Positions 8,655 through 17,112 of a stretch of DNA of 64,000 nucleotides are shown piece after piece (within the stretch, counting starts at the first letter, position 1; each line of letters starts with the position of its first letter). Origin of the DNA: Phocaeicola massiliensis B84634 = Timone 84634 = DSM 17679 = JCM 13223 (GTDB taxonomy: Bacteria > Bacteroidota > Bacteroidia > Bacteroidales > Bacteroidaceae); assembly GCF_000382445.1 (NCBI RefSeq), contig NZ_KB905472.1, positions 1,121,505-1,185,504 on the forward strand. Direction: 5' to 3'. A model generated the notes under the pieces. That model ran no database searches and was not told the origin of the DNA. It worked only from the letters and a program-made list of their open reading frames with translations. Position numbers and translations under genes: made by a program.

Positions 8655-9204
8655 AAATGTTGATACTATCGACTAATTTTTCCAGATAATGCCATGAAGT
8701 CAGTACCTTATAAGTATTAGTCTTCTCATTTTCCAATTCGATAAACGATTCTTTGGCCAGCAAACGTATCATATTGTCGAGCACGTCTTTGCGGATATCC
8801 TTGTCCGAGAAATGTTTGCGGATACCGTCTAATTTATTTTGCAGCAAAACATTGATATTGGCCTCTACCAAAATTTGTTCCGGCTGGAAGCGGAAGCCTG
8901 CACCGAATGTTTCATCGTAAGTTTTGAAGAAATCAAGTACATCTATCCAATAATAGGCACGGAGTATCTTTTGTTCCAATGTGGTTTTTGATTCCGTGCG
9001 CGAGAAGTAGAAATACTCGTTTCCCCTTTCTAATGTATAGTTTATTTGTGAAAAGTATTGGTATAAAGATTCGTAGTTCTCATCAATCATATTATACATG
9101 TCGCGCAAGTCGATATCTGTGCTGTTGGAACAGATAAATTGCCCTTTTTGCATATATTCGAAGATTAATGCTGTATTGTCCGGTATTTGTATATTCAAAT
9201 TCAT
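8623..9204 (-). CDS. jetB: JetB/MksE-like SMC accessory protein
   Basis: A 193-residue acidic soluble protein without signal peptide, encoded between the kleisin-like and SMC genes. Its size, position and predicted winged-helix character (helical segments with FIELENEKTNTYKVLTSWHYLEKLVD at the end) match MksE/JetB, the KITE-type subunit that dimerises on the kleisin. There are no catalytic motifs. The start lies three bases after the stop of jetA, and its 3' end overlaps jetC, so the three are almost certainly translated as a unit. The sequence alone is poorly conserved, so the name is given by synteny. Confidence 0.75.
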   Translation of the reverse strand: MNLNIQIPDNTALIFEYMQKGQFICSNSTDIDLRDMYNMIDENYESLYQYFSQINYTLERGNEYFYFSRTESKTTLEQKILRAYYWIDVLDFFKTYDETFGAGFRFQPEQILVEANINVLLQNKLDGIRKHFSDKDIRKDVLDNMIRLLAKESFIELENEKTNTYKVLTSWHYLEKLVDSINIFEDIEDEKPE

Positions 9205-9207
9205 AGT

Positions 9208-10431
9208 TTATAAAGGGTATATTTTGGCATATTCATATTGTTTGTATCGTCCGAAATCATCGCTTATTTCTAATTTGTCTTCGTAGAGCGACACTATTTG
9301 GCAAAACAGTGTGGTGCATTCTTCTTCGTTTACTTCACGTTGAAAAGAATAATGGAGCAGAAAGGTAAACAAGTCTTTGGGTTGCTCGTTTTTCCATTGT
9401 GCTTCTGCACCCGATTGTAGAAAACTTTTAACCACTTCTTCCAAGTTTACCACTTCCTCATACATGGCTTGCGCTTTCATGTCTTCCTCACTAAAAGCAC
9501 CCGCTTCATTCTTGCGGATATGCTCCCGGGTTTTCCGGTTGCTCAGGATTCTAAGGATAATGGGGCGTGCTTCGTCACTTGCCAGATATTCGGGCGATAG
9601 CTTGAATGAAGTCTGTGTACAGCCTTCCAACAAGACGGAATGTTCATTCTCCATTACTTCTGCCAGGTTGCTTCGGGCACGCAGTTCAAACTGGTCTTGC
9701 AGATACTTTACTTTTCGGATTTTCTCTACCAATATTACTTGATTCTTTATTTGGTTCAGATAGTTGATTATATCCTGTTGCGCCCGTATGAGGCTGTGAG
9801 CAGACAATTGCAACTCCTGACGCAGTTCCAGCAAGATGCGTCCTAATTCCTCATCGGTGGCTTGTTGGAAAAAAAGTCGCTCTTCATGTAGAATCAGGTG
9901 CTCGGTGGAGTCAATGAGATTCTGTATATTGATGCGCTTCTTGTCCAGATTCTTCAGCTTGGCTATTTTGATTTGGTATGTTGGTTCATGTTTGAAAGTG
10001 TTGTCGATACTGTTTTGCAAATTCATGATATTACGTATTGTTACGCGAGCTATTTTCTGGAACGTCAGTTTGATGTTCCTCACATAGCTCTCTTTGCGTG
10101 ATTGTATCTTTTCTTTCAGATAATAATCCATCAGCTCGTGCAGGTATTCGATGTTTTCGTCAATTGTGGCTGTGTCGATTTCTTCGTTGGCTTCAAGTAG
10201 CGTTTCAAAGAAATCGAGAAAACGCACGTCCAGCTCCAAGAAGTTGCCATTTTGGTGAATCACTTCTTTTTCAATTAATATTTTAAGGCGATTTTCATCG
10301 TCTTTTAATAATTCTAAGGCATCGATGTATCTGAAACTGATGGTTTTTCTCTTTTCGAACATTTCCGTCAGCAATGTTTTTGCCGTGGATATGGTATTTA
10401 TGATTTCGTAAATAGAACGGAATATATACAT
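9208..10431 (-). CDS. jetA: JetA/MksF-like kleisin subunit
   Basis: A 407-residue, largely helical cytosolic protein and the first gene of the SMC operon. The N-terminal 90 residues look like a winged-helix domain. The middle (100-260) is long helices with heptad-like spacing. The C-terminal region after about 330 forms a second small domain (YEEVVNLEEVVKSFLQSG to the end). This is the organisation of MksF/JetA, the kleisin that bridges the SMC heads. The start MYIFRSIYEIINTIST is the first in frame. Upstream, a 191-bp divergent region separates it from the ModF-like gene; TAACTTCG (reverse strand, + 10453-10460) is one mismatch from a -7 box. Confidence 0.75.
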   Translation of the reverse strand: MYIFRSIYEIINTISTAKTLLTEMFEKRKTISFRYIDALELLKDDENRLKILIEKEVIHQNGNFLELDVRFLDFFETLLEANEEIDTATIDENIEYLHELMDYYLKEKIQSRKESYVRNIKLTFQKIARVTIRNIMNLQNSIDNTFKHEPTYQIKIAKLKNLDKKRINIQNLIDSTEHLILHEERLFFQQATDEELGRILLELRQELQLSAHSLIRAQQDIINYLNQIKNQVILVEKIRKVKYLQDQFELRARSNLAEVMENEHSVLLEGCTQTSFKLSPEYLASDEARPIILRILSNRKTREHIRKNEAGAFSEEDMKAQAMYEEVVNLEEVVKSFLQSGAEAQWKNEQPKDLFTFLLHYSFQREVNEEECTTLFCQIVSLYEDKLEISDDFGRYKQYEYAKIYPL

Positions 10432-10582
10432 AAGTTTTCTCCAAAAAAGTGCACGAAGTTATGACAAAAGGATGAAAAAACCTAACTTTTTATGCTAAAA
10501 CCCATATTTTTCTATGCTCTGAGGAATGTTTTCCGGGCAAGAAAAATATAGGGATGGGGTAAGCGCTCTATTAAATTTTATC

Positions 10583-10590
10583 TACCTTTG
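10583..10590 (+). promoter_or_regulatory. -7 box of ModF-like gene
   Basis: TACCTTTG matches the Bacteroides -7 consensus TAnnTTTG, 33 bp ahead of the ATG at 10623. The 191-bp region 10432-10622 has no other recognisable feature apart from the weak reverse-strand box near 10453. Confidence 0.55.
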
Positions 10591-10622
10591 TATTCTGTTT
10601 AAGACTAAAATGAGATATTGAA

Positions 10623-12074
10623 ATGCAGAATATTATTGCTATTGAGAACGGGGTTGTCCGTCATCCGCTTTATCGGATGAAAAAGCCGATAAACATGACG
10701 CTTGCCGAAGGTGAACATATTGCTATTGTAGGTCCGAACGGAGCAGGAAAAAGCATATTGGTGGATACTATTATCGGGCGTTGGCCGCTATTAATGAACG
10801 AAGTGAAGTATGATTTTTCGCCTTCTCCCTCAAAGATGGTGTATGATAATATAAAATATATTGCTTTCAGGGACTCTTATGGGGATGCAGACGGTAATTA
10901 TTATTATCAACAGCGCTGGAATACCCATGATTTGGATGAAACGCCTGTCGTTCGTGACCTTTTGCCGAAAGCTACGAATCCCGAACTGAAAAAAACGTTG
11001 TATGACTTGTTCGACATAGAAACGATGCTGGATAAACATATTATTCTGCTATCGAGTGGAGAGTTACGTAAATTTCAGTTGACCAAGACTTTGTTGAGTA
11101 ACCCTCGTGTGCTGATAATGGATAATCCTTTTATCGGACTTGACGCCAAGACACGTGACCAACTTCATGCATTGCTTTGCGAACTTATACGGATGACTTG
11201 TCTGCAAGTAATTCTGGTACTTTCAAAGACAGATGATATACCTTCGTTGATTACGCACGTAATTCCTGTAGAAAATCGTATGTGCGGTGATAAAATTACG
11301 TTGAAAGCTTATCTTGCCGGTTGCAAGCCTGTCCCCGAACGTGTGCTCTCAAAGGAGAAAGAAGAACGTATCTTGGCTCTTCCTTATGGTGATGGCTTTT
11401 ATCATACCGACCATGTGGTAGATTTGAATAAAGTGAGTATCCGTTACGGTGAAAGGACTATCCTGAAAGAGTTGGATTGGAGTGTGAAATGTGGTGAGAA
11501 GTGGGCTCTTAGCGGAGATAATGGTTCCGGAAAATCTACATTGCTGAGTTTGGTTTGTGCTGATAATCCGCAGAGCTATGCCTGTGATATAACCTTGTTC
11601 GGGCGTAAGCGCGGATCAGGAGAGAGCATTTGGGAAATAAAGAAGCATATCGGGTATGTCAGCCCGGAGATGCATCGTGCCTATTTAAAGAATTTACCGG
11701 CCATTGATATTGTGGCAAGCGGATTGCATGATTCGGTGGGGCTTTATAAACGTCCGCGTCCCGAACAGATGGAAACTTGTGAGTGGTGGATGGATATTTT
11801 TGGTATTGCAGACTTGAAGGAGCGTAGTTTCTTACAGCTTTCCAGCGGAGAACAACGTTTGGTTTTGTTGGCACGTGCCTTTGTTAAAGACCCGGAATTA
11901 CTGATATTGGATGAACCGTTGCATGGACTCGATTTGGTAAACCGCCGTTTGGTGAAAGATATTATTGAGACTTTCTGCCGGCGCAGGGATAAAACAATGA
12001 TAATGGTGACACATTATAAAGATGAATTGCCGATGTGTATTACCGGCTCATTGCACCTGAAAAGAAATGAATAG
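10623..12074 (+). CDS. Twin ABC ATPase, ModF/PhrA-like
   Basis: A 483-residue protein with two ABC ATPase domains and no membrane segments. Domain one has Walker A GPNGAGKS at 37-44 and signature LSSGELRKF, with MDNPFIGLD as Walker B. Domain two has Walker A SGDNGSGKST near 300, signature LSSGEQRLVLL and Walker B ILDEPLHGLD. This matches the E. coli ModF (PhrA) family of tandem ABC proteins; no permease or binding-protein gene is nearby. Domain one has a long insertion around YGDADGNYYYQQRWN, as in ModF-like proteins. ATP hydrolysis is expected; the biological role is not established. It has its own promoter and ends at a strong hairpin at 12107. Confidence 0.85.
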   Translation: MQNIIAIENGVVRHPLYRMKKPINMTLAEGEHIAIVGPNGAGKSILVDTIIGRWPLLMNEVKYDFSPSPSKMVYDNIKYIAFRDSYGDADGNYYYQQRWNTHDLDETPVVRDLLPKATNPELKKTLYDLFDIETMLDKHIILLSSGELRKFQLTKTLLSNPRVLIMDNPFIGLDAKTRDQLHALLCELIRMTCLQVILVLSKTDDIPSLITHVIPVENRMCGDKITLKAYLAGCKPVPERVLSKEKEERILALPYGDGFYHTDHVVDLNKVSIRYGERTILKELDWSVKCGEKWALSGDNGSGKSTLLSLVCADNPQSYACDITLFGRKRGSGESIWEIKKHIGYVSPEMHRAYLKNLPAIDIVASGLHDSVGLYKRPRPEQMETCEWWMDIFGIADLKERSFLQLSSGEQRLVLLARAFVKDPELLILDEPLHGLDLVNRRLVKDIIETFCRRRDKTMIMVTHYKDELPMCITGSLHLKRNE

Positions 12075-12106
12075 CTATTGAAAAAACACATCGCGTTTTC
12101 ATGGAT

Positions 12107-12142
12107 ATATCCGGGCATATAGATAAGTCTGCCCGGATATAA
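12107..12142. terminator. Bidirectional terminator hairpin
   Basis: A perfect 12-bp inverted repeat, TATATCCGGGCA at 12107-12118 and its complement at 12131-12142, with a 12-nt loop. It lies between the ends of two convergent genes (stops at 12074 and 12167), so it can serve both. Confidence 0.75.
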
Positions 12143-12166
12143 ATATAAATCGATGCAAGTTATTAA

Positions 12167-13120
12167 TTATAGGATAAAAGAAGGTATTTCTTTTGTACGT
12201 TTTAATGCTGCATTAAAATCGTTTATCAATTCCTTGATTACTTCCTCTGCTGTTTTGAGACTATGTACAGAAGACGCTATTTGTCCTATTTCCACTTCAC
12301 CTTCGTAAATGTCTCCTTCAAAAATACCTTTCTTGGCACGTCCCTTGCCCAATAATTCTCTTAATTCTTCTACAGATGCACCGCGTGTTTCTGCTTCTTC
12401 CACTTGCTTGAAGAATTCATTTTTTACGAGTCTGACAGGCGAAAGCTGTTTTAATGTGAGTTGGGTATCGCCTTCATTCAGCCGCAGACAACGGTCCTTG
12501 AATGTGAAATGTGCCGAACTTTCTTCGGTCAATGCAAAACGTGTACCTATTTGGACTCCATCGGCCCCCAGTGTCATGGCGGCCAAGATACTTTCACCGG
12601 AGCCGATGCCTCCTGCTGCCATAACCGGAACGGTTGTAATTTTTTTTATGGCAGGTAGCAGACATAGGGTAGTGGTTTCTTCACGACCGTTGTGACCGCC
12701 TGCTTCAAAGCCTTCGGCAACAATGGCATCTACACCTGCTTCTTCACATTTGGCAGCAAACTTACTGCTTGCCACGACATGGGCTACTGTTATATCATGC
12801 TGATGGAGATGTTCTGTCCATGTTTTCGGATTTCCGGCAGAAGTAAAGACAATCTTTACTCCCTCGTCGATTACGATTTGGATGATTGTATCTATCTCGG
12901 GGTACATCAGCGGGATATTCACTCCGAAAGGTTTTTCTGTGGCTGCTTTACATTTCCGAATATGTTCGCGGAGTGTTTCGGGGTGCATGGAGCCGGCGCC
13001 AATCAGACCGAGTCCTCCTGCATTGCTCACGGCGGAGGCCAGCCGCCATCCGCTACACCATACCATACCCCCTTGGATAATAGGATATGTAATACCAAAA
13101 AGATTGCAGATTCTGTTCAT
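12167..13120 (-). CDS. FabK / nitronate monooxygenase-like flavoprotein
   Basis: A 317-residue FMN-binding TIM-barrel protein of the enoyl-ACP reductase II / nitronate monooxygenase family. Family motifs are present: ITYPIIQGGMVW at the N-terminus, GGLGLIGAGSM, GVNIPLMYP, VDAIVAEGFEAGGHNG near residue 135, and VMAAGGIGSG followed by GADGVQIGTRFALTEES. The family includes FabK, which performs the last reduction of fatty-acid elongation, and nitronate oxidases; the GGHNG segment and overall length resemble FabK more, but the two cannot be separated safely by eye. The gene is monocistronic, with a -7-like box at 13189-13196 (reverse strand). Confidence 0.85.
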   Translation of the reverse strand: MNRICNLFGITYPIIQGGMVWCSGWRLASAVSNAGGLGLIGAGSMHPETLREHIRKCKAATEKPFGVNIPLMYPEIDTIIQIVIDEGVKIVFTSAGNPKTWTEHLHQHDITVAHVVASSKFAAKCEEAGVDAIVAEGFEAGGHNGREETTTLCLLPAIKKITTVPVMAAGGIGSGESILAAMTLGADGVQIGTRFALTEESSAHFTFKDRCLRLNEGDTQLTLKQLSPVRLVKNEFFKQVEEAETRGASVEELRELLGKGRAKKGIFEGDIYEGEVEIGQIASSVHSLKTAEEVIKELINDFNAALKRTKEIPSFIL

Positions 13121-13188
13121 TACTTTATTATTATATAACTATTTTATGTTAAACAATTAAGCCGGAAAAATGTTTGGCTGACTACTTG

Positions 13189-13278
13189 CAAAACTACGCC
13201 TTTTCTTCTTATGGTAGTGAAAAAAAAGAAAAATCTCCGCTTTTTTACGGTTTATAGAACAGAATTGGTCTATCTTTG
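13189..13278. promoter_or_regulatory. Divergent promoters, FabK-like / Dcu genes
   Basis: In the 202-bp divergent region, the reverse-strand box reads CAAAACTA at 13189-13196 and the forward box TATCTTTG lies at 13271-13278, 44 bp before the Dcu ATG. No further operator-like symmetry was noticed. Confidence 0.5.
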
Positions 13279-13322
13279 TTATGAGAATTAAAAATGTATT
13301 TTTATAACGATAAAAACGAATC

Positions 13323-14621
13323 ATGTTATTACAACTACTATTTGTACTTGCCGCTATTATTGTAGGTGCCCGTTTAGGAGGTATCGGACTTGGAGTGATG
13401 GGAGGTGTGGGCCTCGCTATTTTGACTTTTGTCTTCGGACTTCAGCCTACTGCGCCTCCCATTGATGTGATGTTGATGATTGCTGCCGTTATATCTGCCG
13501 CATCCTGTATGCAAGCGGCAGGCGGATTGGACTTTATGGTCAAGCTGGCAGAACGTTTGCTGCGCCGTAACCCGGCACATGTTACTATTCTGAGTCCGTT
13601 GGTGACTTATTTGTTTACTTTTGTTGCCGGAACAGGACACGTAGCTTATTCTGTACTTCCCGTGATTGCCGAAGTTGCCGCTGAAACAAAAATCCGTCCC
13701 GAACGTCCTTTGGGTATTGCGGTAATCGCATCTCAACAGGCTATTACGGCAAGCCCTATTTCTGCTGCTACCGTGGCACTTCTCGGGTTGCTTACCGGTT
13801 TTGACATTACCCTGTTTGATATATTGAAAATAACTATTCCTGCTACCTTGATAGGTGTGCTGGTAGGCGCTTTCGCTTCGATGAGAGTAGGTAAGGAACT
13901 GATGGAAGACCCTGAGTATCTGCGTCGTATGGAAGAAGGTCTGTTGGAGGATAAGCACGTGGAGCTGAATGACGTCAAGAATATGTTTCAGGCACGTCTT
14001 TCTGTGATTATCTTCATTGTGGCCACTCTGCTGATTGTGCTGTTCGGCTCTATTCCCGGTCTTCGTCCTTCGTTTGACGGAAAAGTAATGGACATGCCTT
14101 CACTGATTGAAATTCTGATGTTATCGGCTGCCGCACTCATTTTGATTATCTCGCGTACTGACGGTATCAAGGCAACTCAGGGAAGTGTATTTCCGGCAGG
14201 GATGCAGGCAGTGATTGCTATTTTCGGTATCGCATGGATGGGGGATACCTTCATTAATGGTAATATAACAGAATTGACAGGTTCTATTGAAGGAATTGTC
14301 CGTCAGATGCCGTGGCTTTTCGGTGTGGCATTGTTTGTAATGTCTATTCTGCTTTACAGTCAGGCGGCGACTGTGCGCGCTATTGTGCCTCTGGGCATTG
14401 CTTTGGGCATTTCGCCAATGATGCTGATAGCCTTGTTCCCGGCCGTAAACGGTTATTTCTTTATTCCCAACTATCCGACTGTGATTGCTGCCATAAACTT
14501 TGACCGTACAGGAACTACCGGTATCGGGAAATGGGTGTTGAACCATTCTTTTATGATGCCCGGTCTTGTAGCCACAATTGTATCGATTGTTATCGGACTG
14601 TTGCTCATACAAATATTATAG
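13323..14621 (+). CDS. dcuB: Anaerobic C4-dicarboxylate transporter (Dcu family)
   Basis: A 432-residue inner-membrane antiporter with about ten to twelve hydrophobic segments throughout and the Dcu-family N-terminus (LGGIGLGVMGGVGLAILTFVFGLQP). GTGHVAYSVLPVIAEVA and ASQQAITASPISAAT are conserved Dcu segments. DcuA/DcuB proteins exchange fumarate, malate or aspartate for succinate in fumarate respiration. Length is standard. Thirty-five bases separate it from the periplasmic asparaginase gene, implying an operon in which aspartate released from asparagine is imported here in exchange for succinate (inference). DcuA versus DcuB is not resolved. Confidence 0.9.
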   Translation: MLLQLLFVLAAIIVGARLGGIGLGVMGGVGLAILTFVFGLQPTAPPIDVMLMIAAVISAASCMQAAGGLDFMVKLAERLLRRNPAHVTILSPLVTYLFTFVAGTGHVAYSVLPVIAEVAAETKIRPERPLGIAVIASQQAITASPISAATVALLGLLTGFDITLFDILKITIPATLIGVLVGAFASMRVGKELMEDPEYLRRMEEGLLEDKHVELNDVKNMFQARLSVIIFIVATLLIVLFGSIPGLRPSFDGKVMDMPSLIEILMLSAAALILIISRTDGIKATQGSVFPAGMQAVIAIFGIAWMGDTFINGNITELTGSIEGIVRQMPWLFGVALFVMSILLYSQAATVRAIVPLGIALGISPMMLIALFPAVNGYFFIPNYPTVIAAINFDRTGTTGIGKWVLNHSFMMPGLVATIVSIVIGLLLIQIL

Positions 14622-14656
14622 TCTCAATATATTAACTACCTAAACTAGAAAAAATT

Positions 14657-15715
14657 ATGAATGGATTAAGAAAACTCAGTTTGCTGGCTGTGACGTTGTT
14701 ATTCGGCGCCTTTGCAGCAGTTGCCCAAAAGCCTAATATTCATATTTTGGCAACAGGAGGAACAATTGCCGGAACCGGTGCTTCGGCTACCAATACGAAT
14801 TATACAGCCGGACAAGTGGCTATCGGCACATTGCTGGATGCAGTGCCCGAAGTGAATAAGATTGCCAATGTGACCGGTGAACAGATTGTAAAGATTGGTT
14901 CTCAGGATATGAATGATGCCGTTTGGCTGACATTGGCAAAACGTATCAATGAACTGCTCAAGCGTGATGATGTAGATGGTATCGTGGTAACTCATGGGAC
15001 AGATACGATGGAAGAAACGGCATTTTTCCTGAATCTCACCGTGAAGAGTGATAAACCGGTGGTATTGGTCGGGGCGATGCGTCCTTCTACGGCAATGAGT
15101 GCCGATGGTCCTTTGAACCTTTATAATGCAGTAGTTACTGCTGCCGCCAAAGAATCGAAAGGAAAAGGAGTGGTGATTGCAATGAACGGATTGATCTTGG
15201 GCGCTCAGGGAGCAACCAAGATGAATACGGTAGATGTGCAGACTTTCCAGTCTCCTAATTCGGGTGCGCTGGGATATGTTCTTAATGGAAAAGTGTCGTA
15301 TAATATGGAGTCTTTGAAACGTCATACTACCAAGTCAGAGTTTGATGTGACAAATCTAGATAAATTGCCTAAAGTGGGTATTGTCTATAGCTATTCCAAT
15401 GTAGATGCCGATGTGATGACTCCGTTCCTCAACGGGGGGTATCAGGGTATTGTGCATGCCGGTGTGGGAAACGGCAACATTCATCAGAACCTGTTCCCCA
15501 TGTTGGAAAAAGCGCGTAAACAGGGGATTCTGGTCGTTCGCTCCAGCCGTGTTCCGACAGGTCCTACCACTCTTGATGCAGAAGTGGATGACAATAAATA
15601 TCAGTTTGTTGCTTCTCAAGAACTGAATCCGCAGAAAGCACGTGTATTGTTGATGCTTGCGTTGACAAAGACAAATGACTGGAAGAAGATTCAGCAATAC
15701 TTCAACGAGTATTAA
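14657..15715 (+). CDS. ansB: Periplasmic L-asparaginase (type II)
   Basis: A 352-residue secreted hydrolase that converts asparagine to aspartate and ammonia. A classical signal peptide MNGLRKLSLLAVTLLFGAFAAVA is cleaved near AVA-QK. Both asparaginase signatures are intact: ILATGGTIAGTG, with the first catalytic threonine, and VVTHGTDTMEETAFFL, with the second threonine/aspartate pair. VLVGAMRPSTAMSADGP, typical of the type II enzymes, is also present. Length matches periplasmic AnsB. It sits between the Dcu transporter and a porin gene. A related glutaminase activity is possible in this family. Confidence 0.95.
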   Translation: MNGLRKLSLLAVTLLFGAFAAVAQKPNIHILATGGTIAGTGASATNTNYTAGQVAIGTLLDAVPEVNKIANVTGEQIVKIGSQDMNDAVWLTLAKRINELLKRDDVDGIVVTHGTDTMEETAFFLNLTVKSDKPVVLVGAMRPSTAMSADGPLNLYNAVVTAAAKESKGKGVVIAMNGLILGAQGATKMNTVDVQTFQSPNSGALGYVLNGKVSYNMESLKRHTTKSEFDVTNLDKLPKVGIVYSYSNVDADVMTPFLNGGYQGIVHAGVGNGNIHQNLFPMLEKARKQGILVVRSSRVPTGPTTLDAEVDDNKYQFVASQELNPQKARVLLMLALTKTNDWKKIQQYFNEY

Positions 15716-15750
15716 TTGATTTACATAGGGCAGGTGCCCGGTGTTTTTGG

Positions 15751-15890
15751 GGTTGTGTCAGAACGCGGATAATGCTGTCGTTTAGTTCGTAGGGGCAAGA
15801 TTCGCTTGCCCGAAAACAGTTTGCTTTGTGTCTTCGGGCAGGCAAACCCTGTCCTTACAGCTGACGGTTGGATAGGCCATTTTAGTTTTG
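15751..15890 (+). repeat. Dispersed palindromic repeat, copy 1 (long form)
   Basis: First of four related intergenic repeats. The left half contains GTGTCAGAAC..GGATAATGCTGTCGTTT, then AGGGGCAAG..CTTGCCC (a hairpin) and AAAACAGTTTGCTTTGTGT. The right half contains GGGCAGGCAAACCCTGTCC (second hairpin) and GGTTGGATAGGCC. Copy 3 at 46600 has both halves; copies 2 and 4 have only the left. It lies between the asparaginase and porin genes and may act as a partial terminator or be a non-autonomous mobile repeat. The function is unknown. Confidence 0.75.
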
Positions 15891-15938
15891 AAACACTCCC
15901 GTTTTCATTTATTTTCAAAACCCAAACCATACTTAATT

Positions 15939-17105
15939 ATGAAAAGGATAATGTTATTATGCCTGACGGCCATTGCCATGTCAGGCTCACACTCGCTATA
16001 TGCACAATCTTCAAAAAGTGATTTCATGTCGGACGATAAAAGCCTCTTTGAAGAGGTGACCGGTATAAAAAAGAAAACCGATAAGTTCAATCTCTATCTC
16101 AACATGCATGGTGACTTCAATATGAAATGGAATGAGTCCGGTTTCGATCAAGGGGCATTCGAGATGAAACAGCTCCGCATCGAAATGAAGGGTAATATCA
16201 ACGATTGGCTGAGCTATCGTTATCGGCAGCGTCTTAATCGTGGTAATGATGGATCGGGTAATATTGACAATGTTCCTACCAGTATTGACTATGCAGGTAT
16301 AGGTGTCAAACTTGATAAGTTTTCGTTCTTTGCCGGCAAGCAATGCACTGCTTACGGAGGAATTGAGTTTGATGTCAACCCGATTGACATTTACGAATAC
16401 AGCGACATGATAGAGAACATGAACAACTTCATGACCGGATTGAATGTGGCCTATAATTATAATCCTCACCAGCAAATTCAGTTTCAAGTATTGAACAGCC
16501 TGAATGGACCTTCCAAAGAGATGTATGGTGACTTGGAACGGACAAAGCTTCCGTTGGTTTACACCTTGAACTGGAATGGTAATTTCATGGATGTATTCAA
16601 GACCCGGTGGTCTGCCTCTGTTATGAACGAAACAAAAGGCGAGAAAATGTATTATTATGCTTTGGGTAATGAGTTCAATTTCAATCCTCAGTGGCATGCT
16701 TATTTTGACTGGATGTATTCTCGTGAAGGAGTAGACCGCAAGGGAATCATAACAAGAATGATAGGTGGTGACCTGAATCATAATGTATTTAACGCCGAAT
16801 ATATGTCATACGTGCTTCATGTCAACTATCGATTTGCTCCGAAATGGAATCTGTTTGCCAAAGGTATGTATGAAACAGCTTCCGTTTATAAAAGCAGTGA
16901 TGAGGTGGAAAAAGGGAAATACCGTACGGCATGGGGGTATGTAGGCGGTATTGAGTATTATCCGATGGAGACCAATTTGCATTTCTTCCTGGCTTATACC
17001 GGTCGTTCTTATCGATTTGCCGACCGGGCTAAAGCACTGGGAGAAGATAATTATTCGACTAATCGAGTGTCTGTGGGCTTTATTTGGCAGATGCCGGTGT
17101 TTTAA
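15939..17105 (+). CDS. Outer-membrane porin, OprP/OprO-like
   Basis: A 388-residue outer-membrane beta-barrel protein. The start at 15939 (MKRIMLLCLTAIAMSGSHSLYAQ) is preferred over an upstream in-frame ATG because it opens directly into a signal peptide cleaved after YAQ. The mature protein shows alternating aromatic/polar strands, an FNLYLNMHGDFNM first strand and a C-terminal strand ending in VSVGFIWQMPVF with terminal phenylalanine, as outer-membrane barrels have. It resembles the phosphate-selective porin O/P group. As the third gene after dcu and ansB, it may admit asparagine or dicarboxylates; this is inferred from context only. Its stop is seven bases from that of the facing symporter gene. 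Confidence 0.85.
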   Translation: MKRIMLLCLTAIAMSGSHSLYAQSSKSDFMSDDKSLFEEVTGIKKKTDKFNLYLNMHGDFNMKWNESGFDQGAFEMKQLRIEMKGNINDWLSYRYRQRLNRGNDGSGNIDNVPTSIDYAGIGVKLDKFSFFAGKQCTAYGGIEFDVNPIDIYEYSDMIENMNNFMTGLNVAYNYNPHQQIQFQVLNSLNGPSKEMYGDLERTKLPLVYTLNWNGNFMDVFKTRWSASVMNETKGEKMYYYALGNEFNFNPQWHAYFDWMYSREGVDRKGIITRMIGGDLNHNVFNAEYMSYVLHVNYRFAPKWNLFAKGMYETASVYKSSDEVEKGKYRTAWGYVGGIEYYPMETNLHFFLAYTGRSYRFADRAKALGEDNYSTNRVSVGFIWQMPVF

Positions 17106-17112
17106 ATCATAG

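Noticed and set aside
15806..16021. 71-codon forward ORF whose translation FGQANPVLTADGWIGHFSF resembles one at 46647-46832
   Set aside because: The similarity comes from both lying in copies of the dispersed palindromic repeat (15751 and 46600). There is no conserved start or ribosome-binding context, and the copies diverge in the palindromes, so I treat it as repeat sequence, not a protein family.
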